From Clostridia bacterium UC5.1-2E3 (GTDB taxonomy: Bacteria; Bacillota; Clostridia; Lachnospirales; Lachnospiraceae), in contig BBZO01000032.1 in NCBI GenBank assembly GCA_001304875.1, forward strand, positions 1-35,752: DNA of 35,752 nucleotides. Direction: 5' to 3'. The first letter of the stretch is position 1; each line of letters begins with the position of its first letter. This document shows, piece after piece, positions 7,044-15,763 of this stretch. Made by a program: the position numbers and the translations under genes. The notes under the pieces were generated by a model. It did no database searches. It saw only the letters and a program-made list of their open reading frames with translations, and was not told where the DNA came from.

Positions 7044-8515
7044 ATGGACCGTCAGGTTATTTATGATTTATTTGAACAGAAAGTTTTTGAGAACCCGGAC
7101 GCCCCTGCGGTCTGCGATGAACAGCGAAAGCTTACCCGCATGCAGCTCATGCAGCTTGCGGACACGATTGCGGCACAGCTCCCCACACAGGCGAAACGGG
7201 TGGGAGTGGTGATGAATCACTCCGTGGAAATGATTGCGGCAATCCTTGCCGTATTAAAAACAGGCTCTGCTTATATCCCGGCAGAGCCATCCTTTCCGCA
7301 AAACAGAATCCGGTTTATGATGGAGGATGCCGGAGCGGATCTTGTGATAACCAATCCAGAATATGCAGGCAGCCTCCCCGGTTTTTCGCTGATTCCGGTT
7401 GACGCGGGAATGGAGATTCAAACTATAACGATGAAATCAAAGGCCGCCCCAGGCGATCTTGCTTATATACTTTATACTTCCGGCTCCACAGGCGCGCCCA
7501 AAGGCGTGGCTGTGCAAAATCGGAATGTGTGCCATTATATCCAGGCGTTTCAGAGCGAATTTCATCCGGATGAACAGGACACGGTTCTGCAATATTCCGT
7601 GTGTTCTTTCGATATTTTTGTGGAAGAAGTGTTTTCGGCGCTGCTCTCCGGTGCGCTCCTTGCGATTCCATCGGAGGAAACAAAGGCAAGTCTGGAATCT
7701 ACCATGGAATTTGTCAGGGAACATCATGTTACCATCATCAGCGGCTTCCCATATCTGCTTCTGGAGATGAACCGCCTGCCGAAACTGCCGGAAAGCCTGC
7801 GCCTGCTGATCAGCGGAGGCGATGTGCTTCGGGCCAGCTACATCACGAACCTGCTCCCGCAGGTGGAAGTCTACAACACCTACGGTCCTTCGGAAACGAC
7901 CGTATGCGCTACTTACTTTAAGTGCAACGGGGCGGCCCCCCTGGAAGATGGCACCTACCCCATCGGTAAAGCTGTTCTTGGCTGTTCTGTGGAAATTTTG
8001 GATGAAAACATGAATCCGGTTGCTCCTGGCCAGATTGGAGAAATCTGTATCAAGGGCGGCGGCGTGTCGCAGGGGTATATCGGAAATCGGGAAAAAGAGA
8101 ATCAGAGCTTTGTGGTTCTCTCTGATGGACAGCGCCTTTACCGCAGCGGTGATCTGGGGTATCTGCTGCCGGATGGCAGCCTGGCTTTTCTTCACCGGAA
8201 GGATAAACAGGTGATGATCCTGGGAAAGCGGGTGGAGCCGGACGAGGTGGAAAGCGTTCTGTGCAAATGCCCGGAGGTACGGCAGGGAGTAGTGAAGCCT
8301 TATGTGGATGAACAGAACTTATCTTATCTGGTGGCCTATATTGTCCCGGAAAAAGGTCAGTCCCTCATTTCCGAATTGAAAAAGAAAATGCGCCAGCACC
8401 TTCCCTCCTACATGATACCGGAATTTTTATTCAGATGGATCGGATTCCCCTCACTCAGAATGGGAAGGTGGATGCAAAAGCCCTGCCAGTGGTCTTGAAA
8501 GCGGGGAATCTTTGA
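7044..8515 (+). CDS. Stand-alone NRPS-type amino-acid adenylation enzyme (490 aa, one frameshift)
   Basis: ANL-superfamily enzyme that would form an acyl-adenylate from ATP and an amino or carboxylic acid. Core motifs in order: A3 LAYILYTSGSTGAPKG, A5 NTYGPSETT, A7 YRSGDLG, A8 KQVMILGKRVEPDEVE, and A10 NGKVDAKAL with the catalytic lysine. A10 is recovered only after restoring one A at about 8435; without it the protein ends at 8498 with a scrambled tail. No thiolation or condensation domain follows, so the product must be passed to a separate carrier, to CoA or to an amine acceptor. The corrected stop TGA at 8513-8515 overlaps the GNAT start (TGATG). Confidence 0.82.
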
Positions 8516-8979
8516 TGGGTAGTGTTATCATACGGAGGGCTGGTATAGAGGACTTAGAGGTATTGCTGCAATGGCGCATGGAGGTTTTGCAGAATGTGTT
8601 TGCCCTGCCGGGGAAACCCTCTGAAGAATTGCAAAAGGCAAATCTGGACTATTATCAAAAGGCTTTGGCGGATGGGGGCCATTTTGCCGTATTTGCCGAA
8701 GGAAACGGAAATATAGTAGGCTGCGGGGGCGTCTGTTTCTATCAGGAAATGCCGTCCCCTGACAATCCATCCGGCTGGTGCGGGTATCTGATGAATATTT
8801 ACACCAGAGCGGCTGTCCGGGGACAGGGAATCGGAACGAAAATCGTTCGAGCTCTGCTTGACGAAACTGCCCGCAGGGGAATCCATAAAGTCTATCTGGA
8901 AACGACCGATCAGGCGCGGTCCCTGTATGAGCGGATCGGATTCACAGAAATGAAAGGGTATCTCATGATACCAGACTGA
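8515..8979 (+). CDS. GNAT-family N-acetyltransferase (154 aa)
   Basis: Acetyl-CoA-dependent acyltransferase with a complete GNAT fold: VIIRRAGIEDLEVLLQWR at the start, the acetyl-CoA loop AAVRGQGIGTKIVRALLDE at about 100-118, and a closing YLETTDQARSLYERIGF. ATG 8515 overlaps the preceding TGA, which implies translational coupling; a TTG one codon upstream is less likely. Between the adenylation enzyme and the second flavoprotein. The acceptor is unknown. In this operon it could acetylate the product of the adenylating enzyme or a toxic amine, but no sequence feature decides this. Confidence 0.85.
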   Translation: MGSVIIRRAGIEDLEVLLQWRMEVLQNVFALPGKPSEELQKANLDYYQKALADGGHFAVFAEGNGNIVGCGGVCFYQEMPSPDNPSGWCGYLMNIYTRAAVRGQGIGTKIVRALLDETARRGIHKVYLETTDQARSLYERIGFTEMKGYLMIPD

Positions 8980-8996
8980 AAAAGGAGGATATAAAG

Positions 8997-9599
8997 ATGG
9001 CAAGAATCAATTTAGGACAGCGGGCAGGCATTACCCCTACCCCTATGCTTTTAATTGGAACGTATAACGATGATGGCACACCCAACGCGATGGTGGCGAC
9101 CTGGGGCGTGACCGCAACCTGGGAAGTGGTGGAACTGAATCTTTACAAAGTGAGAAAAACCACCGGCAATATCAAAACACGAAAGGCGTTCACCGTGTCC
9201 TGCGTGACACAGGACACATTGGCGCAATGCGATTATCTGGGTACGGTTTCCGGGAAGAAATGCCCGGATAAGGTTCAGCGTACAGGGCTTACCCCGGTAA
9301 AAAGCGAGCTGGTGGACGCACCGTATTTTGAGGAACTGCCCGTCACGATGGAGTGTGAGCTTTTGCGGATCGACCCGGAGGAGGACGACATATCGCTGCG
9401 AATCCTGGGAACCGTCAAAAATGTTTCCATTGACCAGCGCGTTTTGAAGGACAACGGGAAAACCCTTGACTTTGATAAGCTCCACCCCGTCTGCTGGGAC
9501 AATTTCAGCAATGATTATTTTGCCATTGGCGGGCAGCTCGGCCGTTGGTTTACCCTCGGAAAGCCGTATAATCGAGAGGGTTTCCGTTATGAGGAGTGA
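8997..9599 (+). CDS. Flavin reductase family protein (200 aa)
   Basis: Second FMN split-barrel protein of the operon, longer than the first and only distantly similar. Signature blocks are TPTPMLLIGTYNDDGTPNAMVATWGV and VRKTTGNIKTRKAFTVSCVTQDTLAQCDYLGTVSGKKCPDK, typical of flavin-reductase-like and rubredoxin-type oxidoreductase partner proteins. AAAGGAGGATAT lies ideally before ATG 8997. Its last codons overlap the Sir2 start by eleven bases. Likely redox role with FMN; physiological substrate unknown. Confidence 0.85.
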   Translation: MARINLGQRAGITPTPMLLIGTYNDDGTPNAMVATWGVTATWEVVELNLYKVRKTTGNIKTRKAFTVSCVTQDTLAQCDYLGTVSGKKCPDKVQRTGLTPVKSELVDAPYFEELPVTMECELLRIDPEEDDISLRILGTVKNVSIDQRVLKDNGKTLDFDKLHPVCWDNFSNDYFAIGGQLGRWFTLGKPYNREGFRYEE

Positions 9600-10496
9600 G
9601 ATCGCAGACTTAAAAAAACAGATCCGGATGGCAGACGCGGTGATCGTAGGGGCCGGTTCCGGTTTTTCTACAGCGGCGGGATTTACCTACGGCGGCCAGC
9701 GGTTCAAAACCTGGTTTTCAGACTTTGAGCAGACCTATGGTTTTCACGATATGTATTCCGGCGTGTTCTTCCCGTTTGGAACATTGGAGGAATATTGGGG
9801 GTATTTCAGCCGCCTTATTTACATCAACCGTTACGTGATGCCTCCTGTCCCGGTTTACCAGGAGCTGCTGCGCATGTTACAGGGAAAGGATTACTTTGTC
9901 CTGACGACCAATGTAGACCACTGTTTTCAGCGGGCCGGTTTTGATAAAGCCAGGCTTTTCTACACACAGGCGATTATGGACTTTTTCAGTGTTCCAAACC
10001 ATGCCGCCAAAAGACATACGACAATCGGGACACCGTGATGAAAATGCTGGCGGCCCAGGGATTCCTGGAAAATTGCGGGGACGGCTATCAGATCACGGAT
10101 CAATCCAACTGGAAACGGACGATTCCCGGGGAATTGGTTCCGCGCTGTCCAGTCTGCGGCAGACCCATGACCATGAACCTCCGGGGGGACGATACCTTTG
10201 TGCAGGATGAAGGATGGCACAGAGCGGCGGACCGGTATGCGAAATTTTTGCAATCCCATGCAGCAGGCAAGGTTTTGTTTCTGGAAATCGGGGTGGGAAT
10301 GAACACCCCCGGAATTATCAAATATCCATTCTGGCGGATGACCTATCAGTGGCCGGGCGCCGTTTATGCCTGTATCAATTTTGGGCAGGCGGCTGTCCCC
10401 AGGGAAATCCGTCATAAATCAATCTGTATCAATGAGAGCGTCGATCTGGTACTCTCTGAATTGCAGGAAGGAGCCGGAGGTGAGAAGTGTGGATAA
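9589..10496 (+). CDS. Sir2-family protein resembling class M sirtuins (302 aa, one frameshift)
   Basis: NAD-dependent Sir2 domain protein. Rossmann motif ADAVIVGAGSGFSTAAGF at about 15-32, TTNVDHCFQRAGF near 105, and zinc-type cysteine pairs CSKPC and CPVCG. One G missing from the run at 9969-9970 splits the gene; restoring it gives FYTQGDYGLFQCSKPC, so a glutamine stands where deacetylase sirtuins have their catalytic histidine. That replacement is characteristic of class M sirtuins (SirTM), which act as protein ADP-ribosyltransferases on lipoylated carrier protein. No macrodomain or GcvH-L gene is adjacent here. ATG 9589 overlaps the flavoprotein gene, and the TAA overlaps the UvrA-like start. 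Confidence 0.8.
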
Positions 10497-13014
10497 GGAT
10501 TTGAAAGGTCATGGCAGCCCATCTTCCATCGTGGTACGGGGCGCTCATGTCCACAACCTCAAAAATATAGACATCAATATTCCCCTTGGAAAGCTGGTGG
10601 CTGTTGCCGGTGTGTCCGGTTCCGGCAAATCCTCTCTTGCGTTGGGCGTTCTGTATGCAGAGGGGTCCCGCCGTTATCTGGAAGCCTTATCCGCCTATAC
10701 CCGCAGACGTATGACGCAGGCTGCGGAGGCAAAGATCGACAGCATTGAAAATATTCCCGCCGCCCTTGCCCTGCACCAGCGGCCCGCCATACCGGGAGTG
10801 CGCAGCACCTTCGGCACTTCCACGGAACTGTTGAACAGCCTGCGGCTGATGTATTCCCGGCTGGGAAGTCACCGCTGTCCCAACGGACATTATGTGGAGC
10901 CTACCGCTGATGTGGCAAGAGGAAAGGACATTATCTGCCCGGTTTGCGGGGCAGTCTTTATGCCGCCCAGCGCGGAGAGCTTTTCCTTTAACAGCGATGG
11001 GGCCTGTCCCCGCTGCACCGGAACGGGTATCGTACAGGCGGTGGATGAATCCACGCTGGTGCCGGACGAATCCCTCTCCATCGATGAAGGCGCGGTAGCC
11101 CCCTGGAACTCGCTGATGTGGTCTTTGATGACCGATGTGTGCCGGGCAATGGGCGTGCGTACCGACGTTCCTTTTTCCGAGCTGACGCCGGAAGAACGGG
11201 AGATTGTCTTTCACGGCCCGGCAGAAAAAAAGCACATCCTCTATAAAGCCAAAAGCAGCAATCAGGCGGGTGAAATGGACTTTACCTATTTCAATGCTGT
11301 CTACACAGTGGAAAATGCCCTTTCAAAAGTCAAAGATGAAAAGGGCATGAAACGGGTGGCGAAATTTTTGAAGCAGGATATTTGCCCGGAGTGTATGGGA
11401 ACCCGCTTAAACCAGCAGGCCCGCGCCACACTTCTCTGCGGCATTGATTTACCTTCTGCCTGTGCCATGACCTTAGATGACCTTGTGAAATGGGTACAGG
11501 GAATCCCGGACGCCATGCCGGAGATCCTCCGTGAAATGGCCCGCAGCATTACCGCCCAGTTTTTGAATACGGCAAGGAGGCTGCTTGACCTGGGACTTGG
11601 CTATCTGACCCTGGACCGGACCAGTTCCACGCTTTCCACGGGAGAGCGCCAGCGGGTACAGCTTGCCAGGGCCGTAAGGAATCAGACAACGGGCGTTCTG
11701 TATGTTTTGGACGAGCCTTCGATTGGCCTGCACCCGTCCAATGTGGACGGCCTTCTGGCTGTGATCCAGGATTTGATTGCCCATGGAAATTCGGTTGTTC
11801 TTGTGGATCACGATATTCGGGTATTGAAGGCCGCGGACTGGCTGATTGAAATGGGAGCCGGTGCCGGCGAATATGGCGGAAATGTCATATCAACGGGAAC
11901 GATTGATGAAACCATGCAAAACCCCCAGTCTTTGATCGGGAAATTCCTTTCCGGGGAAGAAAGGGTAGCTGTCCGTCAAAAGACGGAGAAATCCAGGATT
12001 TTTGAAAACGGAACGATCTCACTTGCTACAAATCCGCTGCATACCGTCCACGCACTCGACCTGAAAATTCCAAAGGGGCGGCTGATTGCCGTTACCGGCG
12101 TATCCGGCTCCGGTAAGACCACCCTTGTTTTAGAAAGCCTTGTCCCTGCGCTGCAGGCCCGCATCAATGGAACGGCGTCTCCCGAACATATCAGAGCGCT
12201 TCAGGCGGATGGAATCCGGCGTGTCAATGTGATCGACGCAACACCGATAGGAACCAATATCCGCTCCACCGTTGCCACTTACAGCGGTGTTCTGGATGAT
12301 CTGCGCCGTATTTTTGCCGCTGCTCCGGCAGCAAAAGAGCTTGGGTATAAGGCCGGGGATTTTTCCTATAATACCGGCTCCCTGCATTGTCCCACCTGTG
12401 ACGGCACAGGGCAGATTACGATGGATATTCAGTTTCTTCCTGATGTAGAGATTGTCTGCCCGGACTGCGGCGGTTCCCGTTATGCAAAAGAGGCAGAGAA
12501 AATCCGCTATCTGCCAAAGAAAGCGGACGCCGGTCATGGAATTTCTCTGCCGGAGCTGATGTCCTGTACGGTAAAGCAGGCGCTGGATCAGATGTCCGGC
12601 GTCAAAAAGGTGAGGGAACGGTTACAGGTGCTCTATGATTTAGGACTTGGTTATCTCACATTAGGGGAGGCCACCCCCGCTTTATCCGGCGGGGAGGCGC
12701 AGCGGCTAAAGATTGCCTCCGAAATGGGAAAATCCCAGGAGGACGCTGTTTTTATCTTTGATGAACCCACCATCGGCCTGCACCCCCTGGACACGCGGGT
12801 GCTGATTCGGGTGTTCCAAAAACTGATTGACAATGGCGCGACGGTGATCGTGATCGAGCATGACCTTGATATGATCGCCAACGCCGATTATGTCATTGAT
12901 ATGGGACCGGGCGGCGGGAAATCCGGCGGTCAGATCGTCGCTGCCGGTACGCCGGAGGAGATTGCTGAAAAAGGGAACAGTCTGACCGGACAATATCTGA
13001 AAAGTCTTGTTTAG
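10489..13014 (+). CDS. Short UvrA-like ABC ATPase (841 aa)
   Basis: Cytosolic DNA-binding ABC ATPase related to UvrA. Two ATPase modules are complete: Walker A GVSGSGKSS near residue 42 and GVSGSGKTT near 530, ABC signatures STGERQRVQLARA and LSGGEAQRLKIASE, Walker B LYVLDEPSIGLHP and FIFDEPTIGLHP. Zinc-finger cysteines occur as CPVCG, CPRCTGTG, CPTCDGTG and CPDCGGSRY. At 841 residues it is about 100 shorter than housekeeping UvrA and its N-terminal insertion region is reduced, as in the UvrA2/drug-resistance group that lacks much of the UvrB-binding domain. GTG 10489 after GGAGG is preferred; it overlaps the Sir2 stop. The longest gene in the operon and free of frameshifts. Likely protects DNA from a damaging agent (inference). 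Confidence 0.85.
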   Translation: MDKDLKGHGSPSSIVVRGAHVHNLKNIDINIPLGKLVAVAGVSGSGKSSLALGVLYAEGSRRYLEALSAYTRRRMTQAAEAKIDSIENIPAALALHQRPAIPGVRSTFGTSTELLNSLRLMYSRLGSHRCPNGHYVEPTADVARGKDIICPVCGAVFMPPSAESFSFNSDGACPRCTGTGIVQAVDESTLVPDESLSIDEGAVAPWNSLMWSLMTDVCRAMGVRTDVPFSELTPEEREIVFHGPAEKKHILYKAKSSNQAGEMDFTYFNAVYTVENALSKVKDEKGMKRVAKFLKQDICPECMGTRLNQQARATLLCGIDLPSACAMTLDDLVKWVQGIPDAMPEILREMARSITAQFLNTARRLLDLGLGYLTLDRTSSTLSTGERQRVQLARAVRNQTTGVLYVLDEPSIGLHPSNVDGLLAVIQDLIAHGNSVVLVDHDIRVLKAADWLIEMGAGAGEYGGNVISTGTIDETMQNPQSLIGKFLSGEERVAVRQKTEKSRIFENGTISLATNPLHTVHALDLKIPKGRLIAVTGVSGSGKTTLVLESLVPALQARINGTASPEHIRALQADGIRRVNVIDATPIGTNIRSTVATYSGVLDDLRRIFAAAPAAKELGYKAGDFSYNTGSLHCPTCDGTGQITMDIQFLPDVEIVCPDCGGSRYAKEAEKIRYLPKKADAGHGISLPELMSCTVKQALDQMSGVKKVRERLQVLYDLGLGYLTLGEATPALSGGEAQRLKIASEMGKSQEDAVFIFDEPTIGLHPLDTRVLIRVFQKLIDNGATVIVIEHDLDMIANADYVIDMGPGGGKSGGQIVAAGTPEEIAEKGNSLTGQYLKSLV

Positions 13015-13050
13015 AGGGCGGCGGCAGTATATGACGCCGCCCTCCCTTCT
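13014..13050 (+). terminator. Intrinsic terminator of the HxlR-divergent operon
   Basis: GAGGGCGGCG (13014-13023) pairs perfectly with CGCCGCCCTC (13035-13044) across an 11-base loop, followed by CCTTCTTCTTTC. It overlaps the stop codon of the UvrA-like gene. Confidence 0.85.
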
Positions 13051-13152
13051 TCTTTCGGCTTTTCACCCAAATCTATGGTTTAATCAAACCGCATCTTCCA
13101 TCTAATGCAAGTACTCAGAAACTTTTAACTCAGTATATATTTCAGACCTTGT

Positions 13153-13198
13153 AAGGCTGGCCAACCTTTATACGAAAAACTTAAAGAGCTCTTCAAGT
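13153..13198. promoter_or_regulatory. Two adjacent near-palindromes upstream of the amidotransferase gene
   Basis: AAGGCTGGCCAACCTT (13153-13168, 14 of 16 symmetric) and a 20-base palindrome with one mismatched pair at 13179-13198 (core AAGAGCTCTT). Both lie in the 195-base gap before ATG 13240. They could be operators or RNA hairpins; no convincing promoter is visible around them. Confidence 0.4.
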
Positions 13199-13239
13199 AA
13201 TACGAATTTTATATTTGGCTACTAAAGGAGGAGTGAACT

Positions 13240-13991
13240 ATGTATCGAATCTTGGTGGCGTCTCCCAAGGGACCTTATGGAGACGCGGTGATTGACCCCA
13301 GCGCAGATACGTCCGACTACTTTACATCTGAACATGCGTCCTGCTTTATTTCACTGGACCTTCTGATGTGGAGCGCTGTGATGGGGTAGTCGTCCCCGGC
13401 GGAGTCCCAGATGTTTCTCCTGCACGGTATGGGGAGGAGAATTGCGGAAGCGCTCCGGTAGACCTGGAAATGGATCAGCAGCAGTTCGACATGATCGACC
13501 GTGCGGTACAGCTCGGCAAGCCCCTGTTAGGCATCTGCCGGGGAATGCAGCTGTGCAACGTCTATTTTGGCGGCAGTCTGATACAGGATATCGGCTGTAA
13601 GGAAGATCACCGCTATGATCCTGAAAACGTGCGCTTCCACGAACTCTACAACGTCCCCGGCACATTCATGTATCAGCTGTATGGGGCGAGGATGAAAGGA
13701 AACAGCCTGCATCACCAGGCGGTGAAACGGCTGCCGGACTGCCTGGCTGTCTCACAGATCTGGTGCCGGGACAGCGGAAAACTGGAGCATTACCTTGAGC
13801 TGGCGCGCAGCGGAGAGCTGCACCAGGGCAGCGATGAATGCGTTTTAGAGGCGGTCTATCACAAGGACTACCCCTTTGTGGGGATCCAGTGGCATCCGGA
13901 GATGGTCGGGCCGTATTATTGCAGGCATGTGGACCTTACAAAGATCCCCGGATATTTTTATCAAATCATTCAGGCTCATAGGGAGATGTAA
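13240..13991 (+). CDS. Class I glutamine amidotransferase / gamma-glutamyl hydrolase-like (peptidase C26; 250 aa, one frameshift)
   Basis: Cytosolic hydrolase of the C26 family that includes PuuD gamma-glutamyl-GABA hydrolase. The nucleophile is in LLGICRGMQLCNVYFGG and the catalytic His/Glu in FVGIQWHPEMV near the C-terminus; the early VVVPGGVPDVSPARYGEE oxyanion/substrate region is also present. One T missing from the run at 13349-13351 breaks the N-terminal third; restoring it yields CFIFTGPSDVERCDG and a 250-residue protein. AAAGGAGGAG precedes the ATG. It lies 19 bases before the alanine/glycine symporter, so the pair may release and take up an amino acid. Exact gamma-glutamyl substrate unknown. 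Confidence 0.82.
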
Positions 13992-14010
13992 TTAGAGGGA
14001 GGATATTTAC

Positions 14011-15367
14011 GTGGAATTATTAACTGCTATTTACAATGCGATCATGGCATTTACCAACATGGTCTGGAGCTTACCGCTCCTGATCCTATTGATCGGCGGC
14101 GGACTGTGGATCACGTTCACCTGCGATTTCGTTCAAATCAAGCATTTTGGCTACATGATGAAATATACCTTCGGCAGTATGACAAACAAGGGAACAGAGG
14201 GGCAGATCTCTCCCATTCAGGCCATGTTTGCCACACTGGCCAATACCATTGGGACCGGAAATATTATTGGTGTCGGAAGCGCGATAGCCATCGGCGGCCC
14301 GGGGGCTATATTTTGGATGTGGATCATCGGATTTGCGGCGATGGCCTTAAAATATGCCGAGGCTGTATTGGGAGTCGCTACCCGGACCAGGGACAAAGAC
14401 GGAAATTGGAAGGGCGGCGCACCCACGTATCTGGCAAAGGCCTGGAAGCCTCTGGCCATCGGCTGGTCTGCTTCCTGCATCTTTGCACTTCCCATCGCCT
14501 GCGGCACTCATGTAGGGGCTATTGTTGATTCTGCGCAGACATTCGGTATCCCCCGTCATTGTCTCCACAGTGCTTTTTACCATCATCACGTTTTTTGTAC
14601 TGCGCGGCGGTATGCACGCTTTGGTCAGGGTGACTGACCGGCTGGTCCCCAGTATGGCGCTTATCTACATGGTCACCGGCGTCATCATTATTGCTTTGAA
14701 CATTGGGAATCTGCTGCCTGCCCTGGCAAGTATCTTCCAGTATGCCTTTACCGGAACCGCAGCAGTGGGCGGCTTTACCGGCGCGACCCTGAACGTCATT
14801 ATAAAAGAGGGATGCGCTCGCGGCATCTATTCCAATGACGGCGGTAACGGCGGCTCCAGCATCATGCATGCCCGGGCTGACGTAGACCATCCGGTGCAGC
14901 AGGGAATGATGGGTATTTTTGAAGTGTTTGTATGCACTCACATTATCTGCACCTTTACCGCTCTGGTGATCCTGGTTACTGGACAATGGATGTCCGGCGA
15001 TCCCGGCTCCGTCCTGGCTATCAACGCATTTGACAGTGTGGGAAAGGTTGCAGGATACATCTGTGCACTCAGTCTGATCCTATTTGCAGCATCTTCCGCC
15101 CTGTCCCTGGCAACGATGGCCTCTTTGACCGCTGAGGACATGTTTGGAAAGAAGATTAAATATCTGAGTGAAGCACTGGTCATCTTCTGCTGTTTCATCG
15201 GCGGAACAGTAGGGGTGGATATTATGCTTCCCTGGGTCGATGTGGCCAATATGATCACTATCTCGTTTAATGTGATCGGCATGCTCATGCTGACAAAACT
15301 GCTGAGCAGCCTGTCTTTGGAATTTTTCAAAAATCAGAAGGATAAAGCCATAAAAGAGGAATTATAA
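14011..15367 (+). CDS. Alanine/glycine:cation symporter (AGCS family; 451 aa, one frameshift)
   Basis: Polytopic Na+- or H+-coupled symporter for small neutral amino acids. Family blocks: NTIGTGNIIGVGSAIAIGGPGAIFW near residues 75-100, KYAEAVLGV, and RGIYSNDGGNGGSSIMHARAD, the equivalent of the AGCS motif GIFSNEAGxGS. One extra C in the C5 run at 14550-14554 splits the gene; removing it joins TFGIPVIVSTV and gives the usual length. Start is GTG 14011 behind AGAGGGAGGATA. Substrate specificity (alanine, glycine or another amino acid) is not decided by the sequence. Confidence 0.85.
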
Positions 15368-15373
15368 TAAAAA

Positions 15374-15386
15374 TGTGTCAGACACA
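15374..15386. promoter_or_regulatory. Perfect 6+6 dyad after the symporter
   Basis: TGTGTC-A-GACACA lies seven bases after the symporter stop and 18 bases before the ribosome site of the next small gene. With a one-base centre it is a protein-binding dyad candidate and not an RNA hairpin. Confidence 0.35.
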
Positions 15387-15404
15387 AAAAGGAGGAGCGG
15401 AATT

Positions 15405-15631
15405 ATGCAGCTGGAGCGTTATTCACTCCGGGCGATTCCGGATTCATTTAGGAAGTCTGTGATTGTGAATGGCACGAAGAAACTGTGGAGAAACGACGAG
15501 GGATTTGCAATCATGGGCATGAGTAGTTTCTGACGAATGCGTATAGCCTGGATTATCAGGCGCTTGGGTTTGAAAATTTTGTAATGCAAAACATATTTGC
15601 TCTTGTTGTGCATATACTAACCCAGAGCTAA
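15405..15631 (+). pseudogene. Small unrecognised protein fragment (about 75 codons, frameshifted)
   Basis: AAAGGAGGAGCGG precedes ATG 15405. The frame reads MQLERYSLRAIPDSFRKSV and on to a stop at 15531; restoring one C at 15529-15530 continues it as SSFLTNAYSLDYQALGFE to a stop at 15629. I do not recognise the family. Its SLDYQALGFE segment lies in a 28-base repeat that recurs at 17399-17426, where it again encodes SLDYQALGFE, so two paralogous gene pieces flank the Abi/nuclease zone. No catalytic motif or membrane segment is evident. Confidence 0.4.
15548..15575 (+). repeat. 28-bp direct repeat, copy 1 (copy 2 at 17399-17426)
   Basis: An identical 28-base segment occurs at 15548-15575 and 17399-17426, same orientation, encoding SLDYQALGF in both. 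It brackets the Abi and PBECR4-like remnants. Similarity stops abruptly at both ends, so it could be shared protein-coding sequence of two paralogues or a recombination scar. Confidence 0.6.
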
Positions 15632-15640
15632 ATTGTGGGA

Positions 15641-15669
15641 TTGACTTTTTGTGTCAGTTTTGTTATATT
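15641..15669 (+). promoter_or_regulatory. Strong promoter for the Abi leader RNA
   Basis: TTGACT (15641-15646), 17-base spacer, TATATT (15664-15669). Transcription would begin near 15676, giving a leader of about 85 bases before the Abi start at 15764. Confidence 0.7.
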
Positions 15670-15675
15670 TAGTTC

Positions 15676-15740
15676 AGTGATCGTACTGGAGAAACTTGTG
15701 AAGCCTCCGGTCCGGAAGGCTCCTGCGGGGGCCTTTCGTT
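15676..15740 (+). ncRNA. Structured leader RNA of the Abi gene (abiF RNA-like)
   Basis: Between the promoter and the Abi gene. It contains GTGAAGCCTC and an 8-bp stem AAGGCTCC/GGGGCCTT (15716-15735, one G-U pair, loop TGCG) followed by TCGTTATTT, a terminator-like 3' end. The same pieces occur in the leader of the PBECR4-like gene on the other strand. A conserved structured RNA (abiF RNA motif) is known upstream of abiF genes; the position and architecture agree with that, but assignment needs a covariance search. It seems shorter than its relative by about 30 bases in the middle. Confidence 0.5.
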
Positions 15741-15763
15741 ATTTATGGCAAAGGAGGTGGAGA

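Noticed and set aside
13045..13239. tRNA or small RNA gene in the gap after the UvrA-like gene
   Set aside because: No cloverleaf or T-loop consensus is visible, only two palindromes; nothing supports an RNA gene.
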